A DNA stretch of 64,000 bases from Kaistia dalseonensis (GCF_030814715.1 NZ_JAUSVO010000008.1:1-64000); one strand, 5' to 3'. Numbered from the stretch's first letter, positions 1 through 9,795 are shown. Made by a program: numbers and translations. The notes: generated by a model not told the origin, from the letters alone.

Positions 1-270
1 CAGGCTGAGTGCCGTGGCATGGGAATGCAACCCCAAGGCCTGAGCGTGCGAACCCCCTCCCGACCTCCCCCGCAAGCGGGAGAGGAGAAGGAAGCGGGAG
101 GACGAAGCGCACAGCCCGCCCTCTCTCCCGCGAAGCGGGGGAGAGTGGGAGAGGGGGTGGCTCGCTCAAACCCATCCGACTTTTTGCAGGCCGACTTCTC
201 GCCCGAGGTCCCGGCAGAACGCCCCCTCCCTAACCCTCCCCCGCAAGCGGGAGAGGGGGACGGGTCTGCG
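1..270. repeat. Intergenic stretch with three GC-rich hairpin repeats
   Basis: No convincing gene is seen; the open frames here are low-complexity translations of repeats. Near 63-85, 120-155 and 232-260 there are hairpins with arms of the CTCCCCCGC / GCGGGAGAG type around a short AAG or GAAG loop. Similar arms recur near 39.4, 42.7 and 58.9 kb. The stretch lies downstream of the leftward sugar kinase gene, so one hairpin may also work as its transcription end. Confidence 0.55.
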
Positions 271-1176
271 CTATCCTTTCGCCGGCCGACCGCCGAGCAT
301 CGTCGTCGCGCGCGCGCCGGCCCTGACGGCCCGCTCGAGGCTCTTGTCGATCGGCATGTTTTCGAGGCGGGCGGCCAGGAAGGCCGCGAGGAACGCGTCG
401 CCCGCGCCCGTCGTATCGACGACCGCCACGTCCGGCGCAGCGGCCCGCAGGCGGACGGATTTGCTGGCGATCTCCGCGCCTTCGGCACCGCGCTTGATCG
501 CTACGAGTTCGTAGCGCGCCGTCAGGAAGCGGATCTGCGCCGCCGGGTCGCTGGTGCCGGCGAGGCAGGCGGCCTCCTCCGCATTCGGGAACATGATCGT
601 CGCGTCGCTCGTCCAGCCGAGGAAATTCGATGGGCCGACTTCTTCCAGGAAACCGACCGAGGCGGGATCGACGGTGACGGTGATGCCGCGCGCGCGTGCC
701 ACGGCCATCAGCGCCATGACGGCCGCGCGTGGTCCGGGCGTGAACAGCGCATAGCCCGAGACATGCAGCAGTTCGAGCCCGTCGAGCAGCGAGAAGGGAA
801 GGTCGGCGGCCGAAAGTCCGTCATTGGCGCCGCGATCGGTCAGGAAGCTGCGCTCGCCGGTCTCCGAGATGATGGCGATCAGCATGCCGGTATTCTCGCC
901 CTCTCCCGCGGCGAGCAGTGGCGTGACTCCGGCCTCACGCAACGCCTCCTCCTGCGTCGCGAGATCGCGCTTGCCGACGCGTCCGGCGAAGGCGACCGGA
1001 ATGCCGAAATATGCGAGCCATGCCGCCTGGTTGCACGCCGATCCGCCCGGATAGAGCCCGATCTTGGCCCGCCTGTCCGAGCCTATGACCAAGGGCCCTT
1101 CGGGGCGGACGATGACGTCGGTCATCACGTCGCCGACGACGAGAACGCGGGGATGGGGAAGGGCGGAAGGCGGCAT
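271..1176 (-). CDS. PfkB-family carbohydrate kinase
   Basis: A 301-residue protein with the ribokinase/PfkB fold, which transfers phosphate from ATP to a sugar or nucleoside hydroxyl in the cytoplasm. The N-terminal strand VLVVGDVMTD and the glycine-rich GGSACNQA segment (about residues 44-51) are the substrate-side signature. The C-terminal DTTGAGDAF motif (254-262) carries the anion hole and the catalytic Asp260. The start follows from the only methionine before the first strand. It is divergent from the M3 peptidase gene, with about 125 bp between them. The sugar specificity cannot be read from the sequence. Confidence 0.85.
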   Translation of the reverse strand: MPPSALPHPRVLVVGDVMTDVIVRPEGPLVIGSDRRAKIGLYPGGSACNQAAWLAYFGIPVAFAGRVGKRDLATQEEALREAGVTPLLAAGEGENTGMLIAIISETGERSFLTDRGANDGLSAADLPFSLLDGLELLHVSGYALFTPGPRAAVMALMAVARARGITVTVDPASVGFLEEVGPSNFLGWTSDATIMFPNAEEAACLAGTSDPAAQIRFLTARYELVAIKRGAEGAEIASKSVRLRAAAPDVAVVDTTGAGDAFLAAFLAARLENMPIDKSLERAVRAGARATTMLGGRPAKG

Positions 1177-1303
1177 GAAATGGTCTCGAATCGCGAAGCT
1201 GACTGACCTGTCCCGTATAGAGAGGAACGGTGTTCGTATTAAGCTTGAACGCAGCCGCGTCCCGCGCCATGTCAGGCGTCGGCTTTCCTTTTCGAGGCGT
1301 CAC

Positions 1304-3349
1304 ATGACCTCCGACAATCCCCTGCTCCAGCCCTGGACCACGCCTTTCGGCATAGCGCCCTTCGCGGAGATCGAGACCAAGCATTACAAGCCCGCTTTCG
1401 AGGCGGGGATCGCGGAGCATGAGCGCGAGATTGCCACGATCATCGGCAATCCGGAGGCGCCCACCTTCGCCAACACCATCGAGGCAATGGAACGCGCCGG
1501 CCGCACGCTCGACCGCGTCGGTTCCGTGTTCTTCAACCTGACGGGCGCCAACACCAATGACGAGCTGGAGGCGATCGCGCTCGAGATCGCGCCGATCCTG
1601 TCGCGCCATCGCAGCGCGATCTACCTGAACGACGCGCTCTTCGCCCGTGTCGATGCGCTGTTCAAGGGCGATCAATCGGGCCTCGACGCCGAGCAGCAGC
1701 GCGTGCTGGAGCGCTATCATATCGGTTTCGTGCGGTCCGGCGCCGGCTTGCCTGCGGCGAGCAAGGAGCGTCTCGCGGCGATCTCCGAACGCCTCGCGAC
1801 ACTCGGGACCAATTTCGGGCAGAACGTGCTGGCCGACGAAAAGAGCTGGAGCCTGGTTCTCGAAGAGGGCGACGACCTTGCCGGTCTTCCGGACTTCCTC
1901 AAGGACGCCGCATCGGAAGCGGCGCGGGCGCGCGGCCTCGACGGCCAATATGTGATCACGCTGTCGCGCTCGTCGATCGAACCGTTCCTGCAGTTTTCCG
2001 CCCGGCGCGACCTGCGCGAGAAGGCCTTTGCGGCGTGGATTGCCCGCGGCGAGGCCGGCAAGACGGATAATCGCGGCATCATCGCGGAGACGGTTGCACT
2101 TCGCGCGGAAGAGGCGAAATTGCTCGGCTTCAAGAGCTTCGCCCATTTCCGGCTCGACGATTCCATGGCCAGGACGCCCGAGGCCGCGATGGGCCTGCTG
2201 CGCTCGGTCTGGACGCCGGCGCGCGAGCGGGCGATCGAGGAGCGCGAGGCGCTACAGGCGCTGGTGCGCGCGGAGGGCGGCAATTTCGAGATCGCGGCCT
2301 GGGACTGGCGCTTCTATTCGGAGAAGCGCCGCAAGGCGGAGTTCGATCTCGATGAGAGCCAGCTGAAGCCCTATCTCCAGCTCGACAAGGTCATCGAGGC
2401 TGCCTTCGACACGGCTTCGAAGCTCTTTGGTGTGACCTTCACCGAGCGGTTCGACGTGCCGGCCTATCACCCCGATGTCCGCGTCTTCGAGGTCAAGAAC
2501 GCGGCCGGCGCACCGGTCGGTCTCTTCCTCGGCGATTATTTCGCGCGGCCGTCCAAGCGCTCCGGTGCCTGGATGAGCGATTATCGCGGGCAGGAGCGGC
2601 TCATCGGCGATATCAGGCCGATCATCGTCAATGTGATGAACTTCGCCAAGGCGGCGGACGGCCAACCGACGCTGCTCTCCTATGACGATGCGAGGACGCT
2701 CTTCCACGAATTCGGCCATGGCCTTCATGGCCTGCTGTCCGACGTGACCTATCCTTCGCTCGCCGGCACCAGCGTCGCGCGCGATTTTGTGGAGTTCCCC
2801 TCCCAGCTCTACGAGCACTGGTTCGAGCGGCCGGAAATCCTGGAGCGCTTCGCGGTTCATTACCAGACCGGCGAGCCGATGCCGGCCGCCCTGCTCGAGC
2901 GGCTGCAGGCGAGCCGGACCTTCAACCAGGGCTTCGCCACGGTGGAATATGTCTCGTCGGCCCTCGTCGATCTGGAGCTTCATCTGCTCGACAAGGCGGA
3001 CGGCCTCGATTCGACGGCCTTCGAGAAGAAGGTGCTTGAAGAGATCGGCATGCCAGAGGCGATGGTGATGCGCCACCGCACGCCGCACTTCCAGCATGTC
3101 TTCGCCGGCGATGGCTATTCCTCGGCCTATTACAGCTATCTCTGGTCCGAGACGCTGGATGCGGACGGCTTTGGCGCGTTCGAGGAAGCGGGCGATATAT
3201 TTGCGCCGGACGTTGCCGCCAAGCTCTATACCTTCGTCTATTCGGCCGGAAATCGGCGAAAGCCCGACGAAGCGTATCGCGCCTTCCGTGGCCGCGATCC
3301 CGATCCGTCCGCGCTTCTCCGGAAGCGTGGGCTCGCTGAGGGCGACTAG
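1304..3349 (+). CDS. M3-family metallopeptidase (oligopeptidase A / dipeptidyl carboxypeptidase type)
   Basis: A 681-residue cytoplasmic zinc peptidase of the thimet oligopeptidase family; family members degrade short peptides, including cleaved signal peptides. The HEFGH zinc motif is at residues 468-472, followed by GLHGLLSDVTYPSLAGTSVA, as in Dcp/OpdA proteins. Length fits the family (about 680). The frame is open farther upstream, but the family-like N-terminus (MTSDNPLLQPW) starts at 1304, so the upstream part is treated as untranslated. There is no signal peptide. Whether it acts as an oligopeptidase or a dipeptidyl carboxypeptidase cannot be settled here. Confidence 0.9.
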   Translation: MTSDNPLLQPWTTPFGIAPFAEIETKHYKPAFEAGIAEHEREIATIIGNPEAPTFANTIEAMERAGRTLDRVGSVFFNLTGANTNDELEAIALEIAPILSRHRSAIYLNDALFARVDALFKGDQSGLDAEQQRVLERYHIGFVRSGAGLPAASKERLAAISERLATLGTNFGQNVLADEKSWSLVLEEGDDLAGLPDFLKDAASEAARARGLDGQYVITLSRSSIEPFLQFSARRDLREKAFAAWIARGEAGKTDNRGIIAETVALRAEEAKLLGFKSFAHFRLDDSMARTPEAAMGLLRSVWTPARERAIEEREALQALVRAEGGNFEIAAWDWRFYSEKRRKAEFDLDESQLKPYLQLDKVIEAAFDTASKLFGVTFTERFDVPAYHPDVRVFEVKNAAGAPVGLFLGDYFARPSKRSGAWMSDYRGQERLIGDIRPIIVNVMNFAKAADGQPTLLSYDDARTLFHEFGHGLHGLLSDVTYPSLAGTSVARDFVEFPSQLYEHWFERPEILERFAVHYQTGEPMPAALLERLQASRTFNQGFATVEYVSSALVDLELHLLDKADGLDSTAFEKKVLEEIGMPEAMVMRHRTPHFQHVFAGDGYSSAYYSYLWSETLDADGFGAFEEAGDIFAPDVAAKLYTFVYSAGNRRKPDEAYRAFRGRDPDPSALLRKRGLAEGD

Positions 3350-3494
3350 GACGGCGGACCGGTTGGGTGGTGTCTTCGAGAGGGTCTTGCGGCTATCATC
3401 GGGACCACCCGGACCGCCCGGCGCCGATTGTCTCTTTCAGGCGCCGGGAAATTCGCTATGGTCGCCGCCCCTCAGGAAACACAAGGAGTGCCAT

Positions 3495-3695
3495 ATGAGC
3501 ACCGACAAGACGGAGGTCGCGAAGTCCGACCTTTCCGCGATCGAACTGAAGACACTGGCCCGCGTTTCGCGCCCCGGCCCCTATGTCGGGTTGAACGGCA
3601 AGGCCGTGCAGCGCCTGATCGAACTCGGCCTCGTCAAGACGCGCGTCTCCGGCTACGTGCTGACCGAAGAGGGCATGGCACGCCTGCGCGATTGA
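3495..3695 (+). CDS. Small winged-helix-like hypothetical protein
   Basis: A 66-residue protein with a clear AAGGAG ribosome binding site 7 bases before the ATG. The body (SAIELKTLARVSRPGPYVGL, then AVQRLIELGLVK, then a hairpin GYVLTEEGMARLRD) looks like the helix-helix-wing pattern of a MarR-like winged helix, but it is too short to be a full regulator. No named family is recognised with certainty. It stands alone between the peptidase and the BrkB gene. Confidence 0.65.
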   Translation: MSTDKTEVAKSDLSAIELKTLARVSRPGPYVGLNGKAVQRLIELGLVKTRVSGYVLTEEGMARLRD

Positions 3696-3860
3696 ACCGG
3701 ATCGCCGTCCGTTCGTTACATGGCGTGACATCGCGGCGTCGCCTGTCATAATCCTGTCGGCGGTCGCGGCGAACGTGCGCGCTGGAGTTGTCTGGCGCGC
3801 ACAGAGTTGATGATTGGCGCGTCGGCGGTGTGTCCGGTCATGGCGGGAGCAGGCGGCAGG

Positions 3861-4775
3861 ATGACGGATGGCGACGTGACCCTGGATCCTGCCGACCCTG
3901 TTGATCATGTTGTCGAGACGAAGCCGCATCTGACCGCATGGACGCTGGTCTCGAGCGTTGCCGTTCGTTTCATTGCCCATGACGATGCGTTGATTGCCGC
4001 TGGCGTTGCCTTTTACGGCTTTCTCGCTGTCTTCCCGGCGCTCGCCGTGCTGGTTTCGCTCTATGGCATGATCTTCGACGTCAACGGCGTCACCCAGCAT
4101 GTGGAGGAGATCGCGTCGATCCTGCCCGAAGAGGCGCGACCGATCATCCTCGACCTGTTGACCGCGCTCGCCAAGCGGGGTCCCGCCCGGATCAATACCG
4201 GTCTTCTTCTGGGCTTCGGCATTGGTCTTTGGAGCGCGCGCGCCGGCATCGCGGCGCTGATGAGCGGCATCAACTTCGCCTATGAGGTGAAGGATGATCG
4301 CAACATTCTGGTCGCGGTCGGAATATCCATCGCTGTCACGGTCGGTGCGATCGTCTTCGCCGTGCTGACGCTCGCGGTGATCGCGGCCGTGCCGGTGGCG
4401 CTCTCTCTGCTGCAGGTTCCGCATGCGCAGGCGACGGCCTTCCTGCTGATCCGCTGGCCGCTGCTCGCCCTGATCGCTTTCGCCTCGATCGCGACGATCT
4501 ATTTCGCGGTGCCCCACCGCAAGGGCGGCGGCCCGTGGCGGCGGGTGCGGCGGATCCTGCCGGGTGCCATCGCGGCAACCCTGATCTGGCTGCCGGGCTG
4601 CTCGCTCTTCTCGGTCTATGTCACGCGCATCGCGACCTATGACGTGACCTATGGTTCGCTGGGCGGCCCCGTCGTCTTCCTGCTCTGGCTCTGGCTGACC
4701 GCGCTGGTCGTGCTGATCGGTGCCGAAATCAACGCGACCTGGTCGGGCCTGAAGACACCGAAGCCCCGGCACTAG
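3861..4775 (+). CDS. YihY/virulence factor BrkB family membrane protein
   Basis: A 304-residue inner-membrane protein with about six hydrophobic segments. Family hallmarks are the N-terminal DDALIAAGVAFYGFLAVFPA segment, the GLWSARAGIAALMSGINFAYE region, and the C-terminal YGSLGGPVVFLLWLWLTALVVLIGAEIN segment. It was once called ribonuclease BN by mistake; the true role is unknown, and some members are called BrkB. The start at 3861 is preferred because the additional 18 upstream codons are not family-like; 3807 is an alternative. Confidence 0.85.
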   Translation: MTDGDVTLDPADPVDHVVETKPHLTAWTLVSSVAVRFIAHDDALIAAGVAFYGFLAVFPALAVLVSLYGMIFDVNGVTQHVEEIASILPEEARPIILDLLTALAKRGPARINTGLLLGFGIGLWSARAGIAALMSGINFAYEVKDDRNILVAVGISIAVTVGAIVFAVLTLAVIAAVPVALSLLQVPHAQATAFLLIRWPLLALIAFASIATIYFAVPHRKGGGPWRRVRRILPGAIAATLIWLPGCSLFSVYVTRIATYDVTYGSLGGPVVFLLWLWLTALVVLIGAEINATWSGLKTPKPRH

Positions 4776-4796
4776 GCGGAACCTGGTCCCGCGCGG

Positions 4797-5069
4797 TCAT
4801 GTGGTGAGTTGTTCCGGCCGAACTTCGAGAGCGGCGGCCAGCGCATGGATCTGGTCGATCGTGAACGAGGCTCCGTTTTCCAGCGCAACGATCTCGTCGC
4901 GGCTGAGCCCCGACAGGCGGGCGAGATCGACGGTGCTCAGGCCACGCGCCTCGCGCAGAAGGCGCAAGGTGGCCAGTCCGGCGGCCCGCACGGTCTCCGG
5001 CGTCTCGGTCATGTGCGGTGCGGCAAGCTCTTCGGCGGGGTGCGGAATAGCGGTTTCAAGCGTGCTCAT
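4797..5069 (-). CDS. Small XRE-family helix-turn-helix protein
   Basis: A 90-residue protein with a Cro/CI-type helix-turn-helix covering roughly residues 30-88 (LREARGLSTVDLARLSGLSR, DEIVALENG, then the last helices to RPEQLTT). The start at 5069 is supported by an AGGGAG ribosome binding site about 8 bases upstream; a longer frame from 5096 has no such site. It has no sensory domain. It is probably a small DNA-binding regulator of unknown target. It lies convergent to the BrkB gene, 21 bp away. Confidence 0.75.
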   Translation of the reverse strand: MSTLETAIPHPAEELAAPHMTETPETVRAAGLATLRLLREARGLSTVDLARLSGLSRDEIVALENGASFTIDQIHALAAALEVRPEQLTT

Positions 5070-5231
5070 GGATCGATACTCCCTTGTCGACAACATGGGT
5101 CAACGCGCGAGGAGGCGATCCGCTCCCTTGTCAGCGCTTTCGATCGTTTCACGGAAACGATGAAATGACTTGTCCATTTGAGTTGTTGCGTTTCCTCTGC
5201 GCCGACCGGCGCCCACCCGCTCGGAAACGCT

Positions 5232-5789
5232 TCAGCCGGTATGGTTGGAGATGTGGCGGTAGGCGCCGTGCCAATAGAGCAGAGGCTGGGCTCCGGTTCG
5301 TGTCGTCACGGCCTTGACGCGGCCGATCAGGATGGCATGCGAATGCCGTTCGATCGCTTCCTCGAGTTCGCAGTCGATAGTGGTCAGTGCGTCGACAAGC
5401 GCGAGGGCGCCGGTGGCGAGCGGCCGCCATGCGGCACCGTCATAGCGCTCCGCCCCTTTCGCTCCATCGCGCCCCGCGAAGCGCTCGGCGACGAATTGCT
5501 GGTCGTCGGCGAGGACATTGACGCAAAAGGCGCGGTGGCGCTGGAGGGCGGGCCAGGACGAGGAAGTGCGGTTGACGGCCACCATGATCGCCGGCGGCTC
5601 GGCCGAAAGCGAGGAAACCGACGTCGCGGTGAAGCCGGTGCGGTCTGCACCCACCCCAACGGTGATGACGCTGACCGCTCCGGCGAGATGGCGCATCGAC
5701 ATGCGAAAACCCGCGGCGTCGACCTCGGGGATCTCGTCGCGGTCATCCCGCAGGCTTCGCCCGGCGGCTTGGCTCAACATAATGTCCAT
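5232..5789 (-). CDS. Flavin reductase domain protein (HpaC-like)
   Basis: A 185-residue protein of the flavin reductase/FMN-binding split-barrel family, which supplies reduced flavin to partner monooxygenases. Characteristic segments are FRMSMRHLAGAVSVITVG, the FTATSVSSLSAEPPAIMVAV block that binds flavin, and FCVNVLADDQQFVAERFAG. It ends with the usual GRV.....PLLYWHGAYRHI strand. No monooxygenase partner is next to it, so its electron acceptor is unknown. The start at 5789 gives normal family length; 5780 is also possible. Confidence 0.8.
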   Translation of the reverse strand: MDIMLSQAAGRSLRDDRDEIPEVDAAGFRMSMRHLAGAVSVITVGVGADRTGFTATSVSSLSAEPPAIMVAVNRTSSSWPALQRHRAFCVNVLADDQQFVAERFAGRDGAKGAERYDGAAWRPLATGALALVDALTTIDCELEEAIERHSHAILIGRVKAVTTRTGAQPLLYWHGAYRHISNHTG

Positions 5790-6083
5790 CCTCACTTTCT
5801 CGCTCCAGAGCGAGATACGGCCCGGCGTAAGACGCGCAGCCAAAGAGATATGGTTACGCAAGATGCGTGCCGCGATGGCGGGGCGCAGCCTGGGTGGAGG
5901 TTTGGCCGCGTCGGACAGGCATGCTGCCGCTTGATCCGGCGCCGCTGCCTATCCGGGCGGCTCGGACCATGCATGTGCGGATTGGCGCATATGGTCCGTG
6001 GCTGCCGAGCACAGTATCCAGCACGGTCCGATCTGGTTTAGGAAGGCATCCCGCATCGGCATCTGGATCAGAAGGACAAGGCA

Positions 6084-6950
6084 ATGGCGAACGTGGCGTT
6101 TCTCGGCCTCGGCGTGATGGGTTATCCGATGGCTCGCCATCTGAAGGCCAAGGGTCACGCGGTGACGGTCTATAACCGGACGGCTGCCAAGGCCGAGGCC
6201 TGGGTGGCCGAATTCGGCGGCCGCTCGGCGCCGACGCCGAAGGCGGCCGCTGAAGGTCAGGAGATCGTCTTCGCCTGTGTCGGCAATGACAATGATCTGC
6301 GCGAGATCACGATCGGGGCCGACGGGGCCTTCGAGGGGCTGGCCGCCGGCGCCGTCTTCGTCGACCACACGACGGCCTCGGCCGAAGTGGCCCGCGAGCT
6401 CCATGCCGCGGCGCAGGAACGCGGCTTCGGCTTCGTCGATGCGCCGGTGTCCGGCGGACAGGCAGGAGCGGAGAACGGCGTCCTGACCGTCATGTGCGGC
6501 GGCGAGGCCGGCATCTTCGAGCGGGTCGAACCGGTGATCGCCGCCTATGCGCGCGCCTGCCGCCTGCTCGGGCCGGTGGGCTCGGGCCAACTCGCCAAGA
6601 TGATGAACCAGATCTGCATTGCCGGCATTGTCCAGGGGCTGGCCGAGGCGCTGCATTTCGGCAAGCGCGCCGGTCTCGACGTCGAAGCGGTCGTCGAGGT
6701 GATCTCGAAGGGCGCGGCGCAGTCCTGGCAGATGGAAAATCGCTACAAGACAATGAACGCCGGCACGTTCGAGTTCGGCTTCGCGGTCGACTGGATGCGG
6801 AAGGATCTCGCCATCTGCCTCGACGAGGCGCGGAAGAACGGCGCCAAGCTGCCGCTGACGGCGCTGGTCGATCAGTTCTATGGCGACGTCCAGGCCATGG
6901 GCGGCCAGCGCTGGGATACGTCGAGCCTGATTGCGAGGCTTGAGAAATAA
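6084..6950 (+). CDS. NAD(P)-dependent beta-hydroxyacid dehydrogenase (3-hydroxyisobutyrate dehydrogenase family)
   Basis: A 288-residue reductase. The Rossmann motif GLGVMG (8-13) binds the dinucleotide. The family signature DAPVSGGQAGAENG and the catalytic lysine in GQLAKMMNQ (Lys172) are intact. Members oxidise or reduce 3-hydroxyisobutyrate, tartronate semialdehyde or succinic semialdehyde; this one resembles the tartronate-semialdehyde/glyoxylate reductase branch, but the substrate is not settled. A single gene with its own 220-bp upstream gap. Confidence 0.85.
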   Translation: MANVAFLGLGVMGYPMARHLKAKGHAVTVYNRTAAKAEAWVAEFGGRSAPTPKAAAEGQEIVFACVGNDNDLREITIGADGAFEGLAAGAVFVDHTTASAEVARELHAAAQERGFGFVDAPVSGGQAGAENGVLTVMCGGEAGIFERVEPVIAAYARACRLLGPVGSGQLAKMMNQICIAGIVQGLAEALHFGKRAGLDVEAVVEVISKGAAQSWQMENRYKTMNAGTFEFGFAVDWMRKDLAICLDEARKNGAKLPLTALVDQFYGDVQAMGGQRWDTSSLIARLEK

Positions 6951-7156
6951 GCCCCATTCCGGCCGCGGATCGCCGTCCCCTGAGGCGATCCGTTGCAGCG
7001 CCATTGGCCGCGCGCCTTATCGCGGCATTAAGGGATTCCGGCCAAAGTCGGCTTTGGCTGTGACGGGCTTTATCGGGCTCCGTCCGGCCGGGAGCGATCC
7101 ATCATCGCCAGGGTAGCGCGGCCAGCTCGGCCGACGGCAGGGGGCCGAAACGAGCC

Positions 7157-8086
7157 ATGGTTGCCATCGACAATCCGTCGATCGTTCGGCGCGTCGCACG
7201 CCGCATGCCGATCTACTGGGCCTATACGCGCGACAATCCCTCATGGCCGCTCATGATCGTCTTCGCGCGCACCATGCTTGGTCGTCGCGTCGAACGGCTG
7301 TTCCGCCGTCCGCCGGCTTCGCTGCCGCGTGCCGAAGGTAGCGTGGTGCTCGATGGTCTCGATCCGGCGGCCGTTGTGCAGCGCCTCGTGACCGACGGGG
7401 TCGCGACGGGGCTTCAACTTCCCCCCGAGATCGTTCAGTCGATCCATGAGTTTGCGCGAACGCGGCGCTGTTTCGCCCGCAACGGTACGGAAGTCGGCTT
7501 CCTTGCCGATGAGATCGCCGCCGTCAATGCGCGCTCGGAGCGCGATATCATCTCGGCGCAATATTTCGATGCCGTCGAGGATTGTCCGGCGATTGTCGCG
7601 TTGCGACAGGATCCCGGCATCCGCGCCATCGCGACCGCCTATCTCGGCGGCGCCGTCATGCCGACGCGCACGCGTCTCTGGTGGAATTTTCCCGGCGCCC
7701 GGGTCGACGATGACGATCTGCACGATACCGCGCAGGACAAGTATCATTTCGATATGAACGCCTGGCGCTCGGTGAAATTCTTCTTCTACCTGACGCCGGT
7801 CGATCTCGATGCCGGGCCGCATCGCTGTGTCGCCGGCACGCACCGCTCGCGTCCGCTACGGCAGCAGCTCACATTGAAGGTCGGGCAATCGCTCGATGAG
7901 CTGGAGCGATCCTTTGCGCCGGAGAAATTCCTGACGATCCTGGGCCCGGCCGGCTCGGGCTTTGCCGAGGATCCGTTCGTCTTCCATACCGGCTCGCGCT
8001 GCCGGAGCGAGCGCCGCCTGATCCTCGAGCTGGAATTTGGCGTCAGGCCTTCGAGCCGCGCCTATCACTATGGCAGGGTCGGGTAG
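7157..8086 (+). CDS. Phytanoyl-CoA dioxygenase-like (Fe(II)/2-oxoglutarate) protein
   Basis: A 309-residue protein. In the double-stranded beta-helix half, the iron triad H-x-D...H appears as His197 and Asp199 (YHFDMNAW) and His277 (FHTGSRC). Arg287, ten residues later, is placed to hold 2-oxoglutarate. RCVAGTHRSRP around residues 222-232 is typical of PhyH-like enzymes. The first 100 residues are basic and unlike known members. It stands alone between a dehydrogenase and manC. It probably hydroxylates a small molecule or lipid, but no substrate can be named. Confidence 0.65.
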   Translation: MVAIDNPSIVRRVARRMPIYWAYTRDNPSWPLMIVFARTMLGRRVERLFRRPPASLPRAEGSVVLDGLDPAAVVQRLVTDGVATGLQLPPEIVQSIHEFARTRRCFARNGTEVGFLADEIAAVNARSERDIISAQYFDAVEDCPAIVALRQDPGIRAIATAYLGGAVMPTRTRLWWNFPGARVDDDDLHDTAQDKYHFDMNAWRSVKFFFYLTPVDLDAGPHRCVAGTHRSRPLRQQLTLKVGQSLDELERSFAPEKFLTILGPAGSGFAEDPFVFHTGSRCRSERRLILELEFGVRPSSRAYHYGRVG

Positions 8087-8227
8087 GCTCGGCCGCGCCC
8101 GCAAGCACATGATCGCCGGATCGAGGCGCCAGCCGAAACTCCGGCGCCTTCGGGGCAAAACTGCAGTCCGCTTCCCACGCTTTCGCCGAAAAGCAGGCTG
8201 CAAAGACTCGTGGTCGTCAATCCGGGC

Positions 8228-9652
8228 CTAGACGCGAGCGTAGACGTCCTCATAGCGGACGATATCGTCCTCGCCGAGATAGGATCCGGTCTGCACCTCG
8301 ATCAGTTCGAGCGGGATCTTGCCCGGATTGGCGACGCGGTGGATCTCGCCGACCGGATGATAGGTCGACTCGTTCTCGTTGACGATATAGGTGCGGCCGC
8401 CCTGCGTGACCTCGGCCGTGCCTTTCACGATCACCCAATGCTCGGCGCGGTGATGATGCTTCTGCAGCGACAGGATCGCACCCGGCTCGACGATGATCTT
8501 CTTCACGTGGAAGCGGTCGCCGCGCGAAATCGTCTGATAGGTGCCCCAGGGGCGGTGCATCTTGATGTGTTCATTGGCCTCGTTGCGCTTTTCGGCCTTG
8601 AGGCCGGCGACGAGGTGCTTGACGTCCTGGCTGCGCGAAGACGGCATGACCAGGATGGCATCCTCGGACGCGACGACCGTGAACCCGTCGAGGCCGATGC
8701 CGGTAACCAGCGGGCCCTCCGAATGGATGAAGGCATTGGTGCTGTCGAGCAGCGAAACCGGGCCATGGGTGACATTGCCATTCGCATCGGCCGTGCTCAT
8801 CTCGCGCACCGCGTCCCAACTGCCGATATCGGACCAGGCGAAGCGCCCCTCGATGACGGCGGCGCGATCGGTGCGCTCCAGCACGGCATAGTCGATCGAC
8901 TTGGCCGGAATGGACAGGAAGGCCGATTTGTTCAGACGGATGAAGCCGATATCCTCGGTCGCGCCGGCGATGGCGCCGATCGCGGCCGCGCTGATCTCGG
9001 GCTCGAACTTCTCGGCTTCCGACAGCATGAGCGTGGCGGGGAAGATGAAGTTGCCCGAGTTCCAGAGATAGCCTTCGGCGACATAGGTCTCCGCCGTGGC
9101 GCGGTCCGGCTTCTCGACGAAGGAGGCGACCGCGAAGGCGCCGGGCGTGCCGAGGGGCTTGCCGGGCTTGATGTAGCCATAGCTCGTGCGCGGCTCGGTC
9201 GGCGTGATGCCGAAGGTGACGATATAGCCTTCCTCCGCCACCGTTGCGGCGGCAAGGCAGGCCTCGCGGAAGAGGTCGGCATCGGGAACGAGATGGTCGG
9301 CGGCGAGCGCGAGGACCAGGACATCCTCACCATAGCGCTCGACGGCGAAGCGGGAGGCGATAACCATGGCCGCGGCCGAATCGCGGCGCGCCGGCTCCAG
9401 GATGATCGTCGGTTCGATCCCGATCTCGGTGGCCTGGCGACGAGCGAAGAAGCGGAAATCCTCACTCGTCACAACGATGGGCGCCGTCACCGACGGTCCG
9501 GCCTTCGGCAGGCGCAGCAAGGTCTCCTGGTAGAAGGTGTGGTCCGAGCCGAGACCGAGGAACTGCTTCGGGAGACTGTCCCGCGAGATTGGCCAGAGCC
9601 TCGTGCCAGATCCGCCAGCCAGAATCACCGGAACGATCTTCGAAACAGTCAT
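8228..9652 (-). CDS. manC: Mannose-1-phosphate guanylyltransferase / mannose-6-phosphate isomerase
   Basis: A 474-residue bifunctional enzyme. The N-terminal nucleotidyltransferase has the signature VILAGGSGTRLWPISRDSLP and KQFLGL, and makes GDP-mannose from mannose-1-phosphate. The C-terminal cupin (from about residue 350, RPWGTYQTI, with metal-binding histidines in LQKHHHRAEHW) is the type II phosphomannose isomerase. GDP-mannose feeds exopolysaccharide or LPS sugar synthesis, which fits the ExoP-type gene just upstream on the same strand (143 bp away). The start at 9652 fits the family N-terminus; the additional 38 codons upstream are Cys-rich and not family-like. Confidence 0.93.
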   Translation of the reverse strand: MTVSKIVPVILAGGSGTRLWPISRDSLPKQFLGLGSDHTFYQETLLRLPKAGPSVTAPIVVTSEDFRFFARRQATEIGIEPTIILEPARRDSAAAMVIASRFAVERYGEDVLVLALAADHLVPDADLFREACLAAATVAEEGYIVTFGITPTEPRTSYGYIKPGKPLGTPGAFAVASFVEKPDRATAETYVAEGYLWNSGNFIFPATLMLSEAEKFEPEISAAAIGAIAGATEDIGFIRLNKSAFLSIPAKSIDYAVLERTDRAAVIEGRFAWSDIGSWDAVREMSTADANGNVTHGPVSLLDSTNAFIHSEGPLVTGIGLDGFTVVASEDAILVMPSSRSQDVKHLVAGLKAEKRNEANEHIKMHRPWGTYQTISRGDRFHVKKIIVEPGAILSLQKHHHRAEHWVIVKGTAEVTQGGRTYIVNENESTYHPVGEIHRVANPGKIPLELIEVQTGSYLGEDDIVRYEDVYARV

Positions 9653-9795
9653 CGCAACCTCTGCTCTAATCCTGTTGGCGTCCTGATCGCGCCCGCCAGC
9701 TCTCTGCCTTATCAGTTTGCACGGCGGGCAGCATGATTTCAATGCGGCGCAACAACAATATCGCAACGCAGCATTAATGCTCTCTTGGCTGCGGG

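Noticed and set aside
1-270. CRISPR array
   Set aside because: The repeats are few, differ in length and spacing, are palindromic, and have no regular unique spacers or cas genes.
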